From CAWHMN01 sp051001135 (GTDB taxonomy: Bacteria > Acidobacteriota > Terriglobia > Terriglobales > Acidobacteriaceae), in the NCBI GenBank assembly GCA_051001135.1, contig JBPCNO010000069.1, positions 37,753 to 101,752 on the forward strand: a stretch of 64,000 nucleotides of DNA, in the 5' to 3' direction. The notes beneath the pieces were generated by a model, which ran no database searches, was not told the origin of the DNA, and saw nothing but the letters and a program-made list of their open reading frames with translations. The position numbers and the translations under genes were made by a program. Shown here piece after piece: positions 8,652 to 15,487 of this stretch. The first letter of the stretch is position 1. Each line of letters opens with the position of its first letter.

Positions 8652-9818
8652 TTATCGATTACCTTTGGCCCGATTGTGGGCAACGCAGAGCATTTGGCAG
8701 TTGTCGGCCGAGCTTCCGCCGCCTGTACTCCATGCTGCAACGTGGTCGGCGTCCATCTCGGCGAACTTATAAATCCTGCTCTTGTTCGCGTCGTGCCCCA
8801 TTGCGCAGAGCGGACAGTTGGATTCGCCCTTGGCCTCGGCAGCTTTGGTCTGCGCGGCGAAGACGGATTTCTTGGTCGCGTCGTCGAACACGCGGACATC
8901 TAAGAGTTTCGTATCTTTCAGGCCACCAAGAATGTATTCGAAGACCCCGCGACGATTTTTGACGTACGGATCGCCGTAAAGCCGCTGAACCTCGGCCGAC
9001 ACTTTGGTGGGATCATAGGGCTTGGAACGGTAGTGCTCGTAAAGTCGTCCCCACTCCAATCCCCGCATTTCGCTCTCGACATCCTTAAAGACGCCCGAAA
9101 CCCAATCAATCACGGTGATGAAGTAGGTCTTCAGCTCATTGATGTTGGTATCGTGGCGATGTTGGCTCATGTAGCCGCCAACGTCGTCCTTGCTCACCCA
9201 ATCCAGCGCCCGCTCCAGAAACTCCTGCCGGTTCGCACTGCCTCTGACAAAGTGGCTCCACTTCTGGATGTTCGCGTTCTGGCTATTGCTGAACTCAGCC
9301 TTCGCGAGCGTCACGAACGGTCCGGAGTAGATGGCATTTAAGAGCTCTTGGGGGTTGAGAGGCACACCTGCGATGTTGATAGTCTCAAACCACTGCTTGA
9401 TCTCGGTTTCCGTACCCTCGCACTCGTAGATCAGCAATTTCGAGTCCCGAAGCTTGGCTTGTTGGTCGGCGGGCAAGCTGTCGAAGTTCTTCGGATTGCC
9501 GCTGTCCATGATCGCGAACTTGTTCGTAACGAACCGTCCGATACTGGTGATCCGTTGCTGGCCGTCTAGCACTTCGAATTTTTCGTCACGGACTTTGTTG
9601 AAGTAGATCAGCCCGAGCGGATACCCCTTGAGCAGCGATTCGATGACCGCCACCTCTTTCTTGCCACCGCCGTCGGCATAGATGTAGTTGCGCTGGTACT
9701 CCGGCTGAATGGTGAGCCTTCCGCCCAGCCCGAACAACCCTTTGCCTTCTAATTGGTTGTACACAAACCCGTCGCAGATGTTGGCGACGCTGATCTCGGT
9801 TCTTAGTGTTGTTTGCAT
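8652..9818 (-). CDS. DUF262 (GmrS/ParB-like) protein with C-terminal HNH nuclease
   Basis: The 388-residue protein has an N-terminal DUF262 domain with IQPEYQRNY (about 38-45) and the DGQQRITS motif (85-92), the nucleotide-binding/hydrolysis signature of GmrS and SspE-like proteins. The C-terminal 54 residues form an HNH zinc finger: CPLC (335-338), DADH (356-359), ADNC (371-374) and LCVAHNRAKG (377-386). The known type IV enzymes GmrSD/BrxU couple DUF262 to DUF1524; this HNH is much shorter. The start lies 1 nt after the stop of the adenine methyltransferase gene, so the two are probably translationally coupled. Likely a restriction or anti-phage nuclease; target and cofactor are unknown. 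Confidence 0.85.
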   Translation of the reverse strand: MQTTLRTEISVANICDGFVYNQLEGKGLFGLGGRLTIQPEYQRNYIYADGGGKKEVAVIESLLKGYPLGLIYFNKVRDEKFEVLDGQQRITSIGRFVTNKFAIMDSGNPKNFDSLPADQQAKLRDSKLLIYECEGTETEIKQWFETINIAGVPLNPQELLNAIYSGPFVTLAKAEFSNSQNANIQKWSHFVRGSANRQEFLERALDWVSKDDVGGYMSQHRHDTNINELKTYFITVIDWVSGVFKDVESEMRGLEWGRLYEHYRSKPYDPTKVSAEVQRLYGDPYVKNRRGVFEYILGGLKDTKLLDVRVFDDATKKSVFAAQTKAAEAKGESNCPLCAMGHDANKSRIYKFAEMDADHVAAWSTGGGSSADNCQMLCVAHNRAKGNR

Positions 9819-9819
9819 T

Positions 9820-11109
9820 TCACTTCTTCTTATGCCCTATGAAAATTCTCTTATAAGCCATTTTCGCCACACCGTTCTCATAGAAACCGGCTGTTGGATT
9901 ACCTTCTTGATATGCTCCTGTGCCGCCACCTTCGTAATAGTCATCAACAAATTGTTTTGTTAAACCTGGCGTTGTTTTGAATTCATCATCAACAAGGCCG
10001 TTATCGCTTGTTCCTAGAATTTCAAACTGGTCGGGGTTGTACTTGTCGAGGAACGTGATGGGGACGCCCATCATTCCGTCGTAGTCGCTGGGAATCGCGT
10101 CAGTGAATGGCACTTCGATCGCGTCGTAGTTGTCGTACCGGTCGTATTCCCCCTTGCCCTTGATCTCGTTATGCTTGCTGAACCGCAGGTTGTCCTCCAT
10201 GGTCATGAGGGGCAGCTTCTGGTGGCGGCGGCCATGGTCCAGGTTTGTGTACCAGCGGACGCCCTTGACGCGGATGTACTTAACGCCGTTCTCGTCAACG
10301 CGCCAGCCAGCCGCGTTCAGCGGGTAATTGTCGGGAACGCGGAACTCGCGGTCGCCGCTGTGGATGGTGACACCCATCCACAGCTTGTTAGCCTTGACGA
10401 GCGGGAAGACCTCCTTGTAAGTGAGCGCCTGGACGTTGCCAATGATCAGGAACTTCTTCCCGTATTCCACAAGCTGGGCGACGTATTCGCGGAAGAGGGA
10501 GAACGGCGGGTTGGTCACGACGATGTCCGCCTCTTTCAGAAGCACGATGCACTCAAGGCTGCGGAAATCGCCCCCGGGGTACTTCTCATCTGCTTTCAAG
10601 GCTATCCTGGCGGCCTTGTTCCGTTTGAGGAAAAGCTCGACGTCGGTCACGTTCGCAGCGCCGTCGCCGTCCTCGTCTTTCACATGGTCGAGGGTGACGG
10701 CGAGCGCCTTGGGCTTCTGGCGCTTGCCATTCCCCTCGTTATATTCCGGGAACAATGTGCCCTGGCCGGCGATGGGGGAGCCGTCGTAGCTGGTGGTGAC
10801 GAGCTTTTTGAGGCCCAGCTTGTTGAAGTTGGCGGCAAAATACTTGAAGAAGTTGCTCTCGAATGGGTCGTCGCAGTTGCAGTAGACGACCTTGCCGCGG
10901 AAGGTGTCGGGGTCGAACTCCAGGTAGGCCTCGACCTCTTTCTGGATGTCGACGTACTGGGTGTAGAACTCGTCCTGCTTGGCTTTCCTCGCGTTTGACA
11001 ACCCCAGGTTAGAAAGACTTGCGATTCGGCTCAGAAGAATATCCCCCAAAGGTGTCAACGTGCCTCGCAATAGCTTTCCGCTGCGATCGGCCGCATCGAT
11101 CCGATCCAT
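9820..11109 (-). CDS. Adenine-specific DNA methyltransferase, EcoRI-methylase family
   Basis: The 429-residue protein carries ARKAKQDEFYTQYVDIQKE (about 40-58), the conserved N-terminal segment of M.EcoRI-family enzymes, then VYCNCDDPFESNFFKYF and the catalytic motif DIVVTNPPFSLF (NPPF at 200-203). Such enzymes methylate adenine N6. The first 35 residues are atypical and the true start may be a downstream TTG; ATG 11109 has no good Shine-Dalgarno. It is the first gene of a two-gene unit with the DUF262-HNH gene, expected to protect host DNA. The last 65 or so codons (9820-10020) are visibly AT-richer than the rest of the gene. Confidence 0.88.
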   Translation of the reverse strand: MDRIDAADRSGKLLRGTLTPLGDILLSRIASLSNLGLSNARKAKQDEFYTQYVDIQKEVEAYLEFDPDTFRGKVVYCNCDDPFESNFFKYFAANFNKLGLKKLVTTSYDGSPIAGQGTLFPEYNEGNGKRQKPKALAVTLDHVKDEDGDGAANVTDVELFLKRNKAARIALKADEKYPGGDFRSLECIVLLKEADIVVTNPPFSLFREYVAQLVEYGKKFLIIGNVQALTYKEVFPLVKANKLWMGVTIHSGDREFRVPDNYPLNAAGWRVDENGVKYIRVKGVRWYTNLDHGRRHQKLPLMTMEDNLRFSKHNEIKGKGEYDRYDNYDAIEVPFTDAIPSDYDGMMGVPITFLDKYNPDQFEILGTSDNGLVDDEFKTTPGLTKQFVDDYYEGGGTGAYQEGNPTAGFYENGVAKMAYKRIFIGHKKK

Positions 11110-11411
11110 CGTGGATACGGACCCTGGTCCCGTTCAGCCGGCCATGAACTCGCAAGCGAAGGAAAGGCAAGTCAAGTATATAACTCCAAATGTTTAACCG
11201 CTCCTGTACTCACTTCGTAAGACAAGCCGTTAGCCGTCTGCCGCGGCGCGCTGGGCGGTTTCAGTTGATGCGAAATCGCCGATTCACTCACGGAGCCTCA
11301 TTAGTACCGTGAAGTCGCCTTGCCGGAAGCGATCGACTCAGATCGCTCACGACAGCAACCCCGAACCCATAATCCACCCCTGACTTTTTCAAGCTGACCC
11401 ACTACCCGTGT

Positions 11412-11441
11412 TTGGCGTACCTTTACGCGCAATCCTATACA
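11412..11441 (+). promoter_or_regulatory. Candidate sigma-70-type promoter for mnmA
   Basis: TTGGCG (11412-11417) and TATACA (11436-11441) are separated by 18 nt and point toward mnmA. The leader would be about 220 nt and would include the repeat array at 11494-11615. Match by eye only. Confidence 0.3.
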
Positions 11442-11493
11442 CTGAAATAGAGGGTGGTTCTGACCGAAGCAGCCAATTTCCGGCGGATTCGCA

Positions 11494-11615
11494 GCTAAGT
11501 CCTTTGATCCCAGGAATTTGGGCGTAAGTCCAATGGTTAGAGGAATTTAGCATGCATGCCCCCGGCTAACTCCTTTGTTCAGAGGAATTTAGCGGAATCA
11601 TACCGGGGGGGTATA
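11494..11615. repeat. Degenerate palindromic repeat array before mnmA
   Basis: Three related units start at 11494, 11525 and 11565, each with the pattern (C)TAA(G/C)TCC...(A/G)GGAATTT. The third, CTAACTCCTTTG-TTC-AGAGGAATTTAG, is an imperfect palindrome. The array is followed by ATACCGGGGGGGTAT (about 11600), whose ATACC/GGTAT ends are complementary. It lies in the presumed mnmA leader, so a role as a repeat element or RNA structure is possible. Confidence 0.6.
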
Positions 11616-11667
11616 GGGGTCTTCATTCCGAGACACCGGGCCCGACCGAATCACGTTAGAAGCGACC

Positions 11668-12780
11668 ATGCCAGAGACCAAGACAATTGCCGTGGCCATG
11701 TCCGGTGGAGTGGATTCTTCCGCCGTGGCGGCCATGCTGAAGGCCGAGGGCCACACGCTGATCGGGCTGACCATGCAGCTATGGGATCAGCGGCGGCTGG
11801 CCGGCCATGAGGGCATGCCGGAGCAGGTGCAGGGGCGTTGCTGCTCCATCGACGACGTGTATGACGCTCGCCGGGTGGCGGAGAAGCTGGAGATTCCGTA
11901 TTACCTGGTCAACCATCAGGAGCGCTTCGAGCGCGAGGTGATTCGGCCCTTCGTCAGCGAATACCTCGCGGGGCGCACGCCGATTCCCTGCAGCCTGTGC
12001 AATAACCACCTCAAGTTCGATCAACTGCTGTTGACGGCGCGGCAGATCGGCGCCGACCTGATCGCTACCGGGCACTATGCGCGCAACGAATATGATCCGG
12101 AGCGCGGCCGCTGGCTGCTGAAGCGTCCCGCCGATGCGAGCAAGGACCAGACCTATTTCCTCTTCGGACTCACCCAGGAGCAACTGGCGTACACGCTGTT
12201 CCCGCTGGGCGGCTTCACCAAGCCCCAGGTGCGGGAGCAGGCGCGCGCGCATGGGCTGGCGCTGGCGGCGAAGCCGGATTCGCAGGAGATCTGCTTCATC
12301 CCCGGAGGCGACTACAAGCAGTTCATCGATGCCTATCTGGACGAGCAGCGGGAGGCGATGCCGGACAGCTCCGGCGATCTGGTGATGGCCAACGGCGAGG
12401 TCGCGGGGCACCACGGGGGCATTCACAACTTCACCGTGGGCCAGCGCAAGGGGCTGGGACTGGCTTCAGCGACACCGCTCTACGTGCTCGAGATCGACCC
12501 CGCTTCGCACCAGGTGAAGGTGGGCGGAGAGCAGGAGCTGCAGCGGACAGAAATGTGCGTCCGCCAACTGAACTGGATCGCGTTTGAGTCGCTCAGAGAG
12601 CCAATACGAGTGCGCGCCAAAATTCGCCACCGGCACGAACCCGCCTGGGCAGTGATCGAGCCCGGCGGCGGGGACGAAGTCAGGGTGTTGTTCGAGGAGC
12701 CCGCACGAGCGGTGACGCCGGGGCAGGCTGCGGTGTTCTACGACGAGGATCTGGTAGTCGGCGGCGGCTGGATCGTCTAG
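11668..12780 (+). CDS. mnmA: tRNA-specific 2-thiouridylase MnmA
   Basis: ATP-dependent thiolation of U34 in Lys/Glu/Gln tRNAs. The 370-residue protein starts with the PP-loop SGGVDSS (12-18), has CSLCNNHLKF with catalytic-type Cys111, ATGHYAR, KDQTYFLFGL, and DSQEICFIPGGDY with Cys209, then HNFTVGQRKGLG and the C-terminal beta-barrel domain. Sulfur comes from a cysteine desulfurase, presumably the iscS gene upstream. No clear Shine-Dalgarno precedes the ATG. Its TAG overlaps the stop of the convergent gene: the palindrome CTAG at 12777-12780 ends both. Confidence 0.95.
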   Translation: MPETKTIAVAMSGGVDSSAVAAMLKAEGHTLIGLTMQLWDQRRLAGHEGMPEQVQGRCCSIDDVYDARRVAEKLEIPYYLVNHQERFEREVIRPFVSEYLAGRTPIPCSLCNNHLKFDQLLLTARQIGADLIATGHYARNEYDPERGRWLLKRPADASKDQTYFLFGLTQEQLAYTLFPLGGFTKPQVREQARAHGLALAAKPDSQEICFIPGGDYKQFIDAYLDEQREAMPDSSGDLVMANGEVAGHHGGIHNFTVGQRKGLGLASATPLYVLEIDPASHQVKVGGEQELQRTEMCVRQLNWIAFESLREPIRVRAKIRHRHEPAWAVIEPGGGDEVRVLFEEPARAVTPGQAAVFYDEDLVVGGGWIV

Positions 12781-13466
12781 AAGCGCGATCGACCTCCGGA
12801 TTCGAAGCCGGGTCGCACATCCGCGCGCTCGTCTTCGTGCACCGGTGCGTACCGCGCAGGGCCTTCGTCGTCGTTCTCTTCCTTGCGGCGTAGGGTGTTC
12901 AGGCCCACACGGATGCCTTCGAGGACGCCGTTGATCCGGCGCAGCGGGATGGAGATGCCGTGCTGGACCGCGGAGGTGGCGTGATCGATCCCGTTGAGCG
13001 TGCCCGAGACCATGTCATCGACGCGGTTGGCCTTCTGGTGGGTACGGTCGACAACATCATTCACGGTTTGCACGATGTTCTGCGCCGCTTCTTTGACCTT
13101 GCCGCTTACCTCGACCGCGTCATCGCCGATGGTTTTGACCTTGGGCGTCAGTTCGTCCACCATAAAGCGCACCTCGGTAGTGACGGCCTTCACCTTGGGT
13201 GTGAGGTCGTCCACCATCACGCGTACATTCCCGCTGATGGCCTTGATCTTGGGTGACAGATCGTCGGACAGGCCGCGCACGTTCGCAACGATGGGGCCCA
13301 GGTGTGGCGCGACTGACAACTCGTAACGGTCGATCAGCGCGTGTACCTTCTTGCGCGTCTTGAGCGCGGCGACGCCCAGCGCGGCCAGTACGATGATTTG
13401 AATGAGCACGCCGATCCCGACCACAATCGTAAGCGCGAGTAAAACTCCCGTAAGACCGTCGTTCAT
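12777..13466 (-). CDS. Membrane-anchored coiled-coil protein with 18-residue repeats
   Basis: The 229-residue protein has one N-terminal transmembrane helix (about 5-35), then three exact-length 18-residue repeats at 62-79, 80-97 and 98-115 (pattern xVRxMVDDLTPKVKAVxx), followed by amphipathic helix to about 180 and an acidic/Arg-rich tail. It resembles DUF948-type envelope proteins and apolipoprotein-like helical repeats; function is unknown. ATG 13466 has AAGGA 10 nt upstream; two in-frame GTG codons precede it. It is followed upstream by a YtxH gene on the same strand, suggesting a small envelope or stress operon. Confidence 0.75.
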   Translation of the reverse strand: MNDGLTGVLLALTIVVGIGVLIQIIVLAALGVAALKTRKKVHALIDRYELSVAPHLGPIVANVRGLSDDLSPKIKAISGNVRVMVDDLTPKVKAVTTEVRFMVDELTPKVKTIGDDAVEVSGKVKEAAQNIVQTVNDVVDRTHQKANRVDDMVSGTLNGIDHATSAVQHGISIPLRRINGVLEGIRVGLNTLRRKEENDDEGPARYAPVHEDERADVRPGFESGGRSRF

Positions 13467-13550
13467 GCTCACCACTTCCTTCAGGATGACGTAACTGCCA
13501 TAGGACGAAGCGCCGCCCGGCGAGCGCGCGGCGCTTGCGGAGGATCAGAG

Positions 13551-13982
13551 CTAGGTGTTGCCGTAGGCCTTGCTGCCCGCCTTGGCGGCGTCGCTGGCCT
13601 TATCGGTCACGTCGTCGGAGGTGGATGAGCGATAGGCCTGCTTGCCGGCATCGACCGCCGCCGACACCTTGCCGGTGTGCTCATTCACCACTTTGCTGGC
13701 ACGATCCACATACTGGCCAACCTGCGAGCGTCCCTTGTCGACGACTTCCTTGCCGCGATCGACGTACTCGCTAAGCTGGTCCTTGCTGCGGTCGACCAGA
13801 TCGCCCACCTGGCTTGCGGCATCGCCGTAACGCTGCCGCACGTATTCAGAACCTTCGCGCGCGCTCGACGCGAGATCGTCCCTCGTCTCGCGGCCGGCCT
13901 TCGGGGCGTAAAGTACGCCCAGAACCGCACCCGCACCCAAACCAATCAGGAACCAGCTAAAACCATTATTCTCAGAGGACAT
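13551..13982 (-). CDS. YtxH domain-containing protein
   Basis: The 143-residue protein opens with MSSENNGFSWFLIGLGAGAVLGVLYAPKAGRETRDDL, where the Gly-rich hydrophobic helix followed by YAPKAGRETR is the YtxH (GvpP-like) signature. The remainder is a long charged amphipathic helix with repeating VDR(G/S)K and YVDR segments. YtxH proteins are general-stress membrane-associated proteins of unknown biochemistry. ATG 13982 is chosen because AAGGAGA precedes it. Divergent from the BON lipoprotein gene and upstream of the 18-residue-repeat gene. Confidence 0.85.
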   Translation of the reverse strand: MSSENNGFSWFLIGLGAGAVLGVLYAPKAGRETRDDLASSAREGSEYVRQRYGDAASQVGDLVDRSKDQLSEYVDRGKEVVDKGRSQVGQYVDRASKVVNEHTGKVSAAVDAGKQAYRSSTSDDVTDKASDAAKAGSKAYGNT

Positions 13983-14229
13983 TCGTCTATCTCCTTGCAG
14001 CGGACCCGCGAAATGCACCCCCGGAACGGGTTATCGTCAGGTTTCGGCCTGCGTCTTAACTCCCTAGATGCCCTTTCCGCCCGGAACGCTGCCACCGCGG
14101 GATCAGAGAACGCAATATGGGAGCAGACAAGTGGCAGAACCCGGATTATTAGACAGCGTTACCGAGAAGTCCACCGGAAGCAAAACGAACGTTGAAGCAG
14201 TCTAAGTAATTTGAGAGGACAGAATCGCC

Positions 14230-15363
14230 ATGGCACCGACTTTTCATCGTATGCAGCCGCTGCAAGCCGCGCTGCTCAGTGGGCTGGTACTGCTGGGGGC
14301 TGGCTGCGCCAAGCACCCGGCCGGCAATCAATCAGGCCAGAACTCAGGCCAGAACTCAGCCGTCCAGACCCAACCCGCGCCGCCCAACGATGCCGCCATT
14401 TCGAACGACGTGCAATCGCGCCTGGCCGCGGAGAGTGCGCTCGCAGGGCAGAACATCCAGGCCAGCGTGCAGAACGGAGTGGTTACGCTCAGCGGATCAG
14501 CCAACAACGATGCCGCCAGAGCATTGGCCGGCAACGATGCGGGCGCGGCAGCGGGAGTAAGGACGGTCGTGAATAATCTGACGGTCGCGCCTGTGGTGGC
14601 GGCGCAACCGCCCGCTCCACGGCCGGCGCCGACAGTACGTCGCAAGGTGAGCCACCAGCGCCCGGCCCAGTCGCGCCGCGCGCAGGTGGATACAACTCCG
14701 CCGGTCGAAGCGCCGCCGCCGGCCCAGGCCTATCAGGAACCGGTGCGCACCGTGGCGCCACCGCCGCCACCGGCCCCGCCTGTGGTCAAGCGCGTCACCA
14801 TTCCCAGCGGAGCAACGCTGCCCATCCGCATGACGGATGCGCTCGAGACCGGACAGGCGCAGCAGGGCCAATTGTTCCATGGAACGATTGCTAACGATGT
14901 GCTCTCTGGTGACCTGGTGGCGCTGCCGCGGGGAACGCCGGTGACCGGGCGCGTCATCGATGCCAAGGATGCGGCGCACTTCGCGGGCAGCGCGATGCTC
15001 TCGATCGAGCTGACGAACGTCGATGTGAACGGGCGCCCGGTATCCGTCGTGACCGCGCCGTATGTGCAGCAGGGAAAGGGTCGCGGCAAGAATACGGCGA
15101 TGAAGACCGGCGGTGGCGCTGCCATCGGTGCAATTATTGGCGCCTTGGCGGGGGGTGGCAAAGGGGCGGCGATCGGCGCGGCCTCCGGCGGCGGCCTGGG
15201 CGCGGGCGTGAACGGAGTGACGCGCGGTGAGCAGGTGAAGATCCCGGCTGAGACGCTGATCAACTTCCAACTGCAGTCGCCGGTGAGCGTGACCGCCGGC
15301 GAAGCGGGACAGAACCCGAAGAGCTACAACGAGAACGACAACCCGCAACTGCAGCAACGGTAG
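14230..15363 (+). CDS. BON-domain lipoprotein with glycine zipper
   Basis: The 377-residue product has a signal peptide ending in lipobox LGAGC (Cys26), so it is probably an envelope lipoprotein. Residues about 55-115 form a BON domain (ISNDVQSRLAAES, QNGVVTLSGSA, GVRTVVNNLTV). A Pro-rich linker follows, then a beta-rich domain (TIPSGATLPIRMTDAL, LPRGTPVTGRVIDA) and a glycine-zipper hairpin (GGGAAIGAIIGALAGGGKGAAIG interrupted by small residues). BON domains bind phospholipid and glycine zippers insert in membranes, so an outer-membrane integrity role is likely. AGAGGA precedes the ATG. A strong hairpin terminator follows. Confidence 0.85.
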   Translation: MAPTFHRMQPLQAALLSGLVLLGAGCAKHPAGNQSGQNSGQNSAVQTQPAPPNDAAISNDVQSRLAAESALAGQNIQASVQNGVVTLSGSANNDAARALAGNDAGAAAGVRTVVNNLTVAPVVAAQPPAPRPAPTVRRKVSHQRPAQSRRAQVDTTPPVEAPPPAQAYQEPVRTVAPPPPPAPPVVKRVTIPSGATLPIRMTDALETGQAQQGQLFHGTIANDVLSGDLVALPRGTPVTGRVIDAKDAAHFAGSAMLSIELTNVDVNGRPVSVVTAPYVQQGKGRGKNTAMKTGGGAAIGAIIGALAGGGKGAAIGAASGGGLGAGVNGVTRGEQVKIPAETLINFQLQSPVSVTAGEAGQNPKSYNENDNPQLQQR

Positions 15364-15381
15364 ACGGCAGTGTGGACGCAA

Positions 15382-15417
15382 AGAGAGAGGCGGCTCGCAG
15401 GCCGCCTCTCTCTTCTT
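15382..15417 (+). terminator. Intrinsic-type terminator after the BON lipoprotein gene
   Basis: A perfect 13-bp inverted repeat, AGAGAGAGGCGGC (15382-15394) and GCCGCCTCTCTCT (15401-15413), with a 6-nt loop, is followed by the T-rich TCTTCTT. It lies 19 nt after the lipoprotein stop and 71 nt from the convergent kumamolisin stop, so it may act in both directions. Confidence 0.8.
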
Positions 15418-15487
15418 GCGCTCAGTCCCAAACCGCATCCCCCTATGAGCCTCCATCCTTCGCGTCACTCAGGATGGGGGACCCGGC

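Larger units (their letters stand above)
11110..11667. other. 558-bp non-coding junction upstream of mnmA
   Basis: No gene is recognisable. It holds the 5' region of the methyltransferase (left), a possible plus-strand promoter (TTGGCG 11412-11417, 18-nt spacer, TATACA 11436-11441) and a degenerate repeat array ending in a G-rich dyad just before mnmA. The sequence CTGACCCACTACC near 11393 looks like a transposon-end fragment, but no transposase or partner end is present. Confidence 0.5.

Noticed and set aside
10171..10998. 275-codon plus-strand frame within the methyltransferase gene
   Set aside because: It is antisense to conserved methyltransferase motifs and has no Shine-Dalgarno or known domain.
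11380..11410. Insertion-sequence end (CTGACTTTTTCAAGCTGACCC)
   Set aside because: It resembles transposon termini, but no transposase, partner inverted repeat or target duplication can be seen around the methyltransferase/DUF262 unit.
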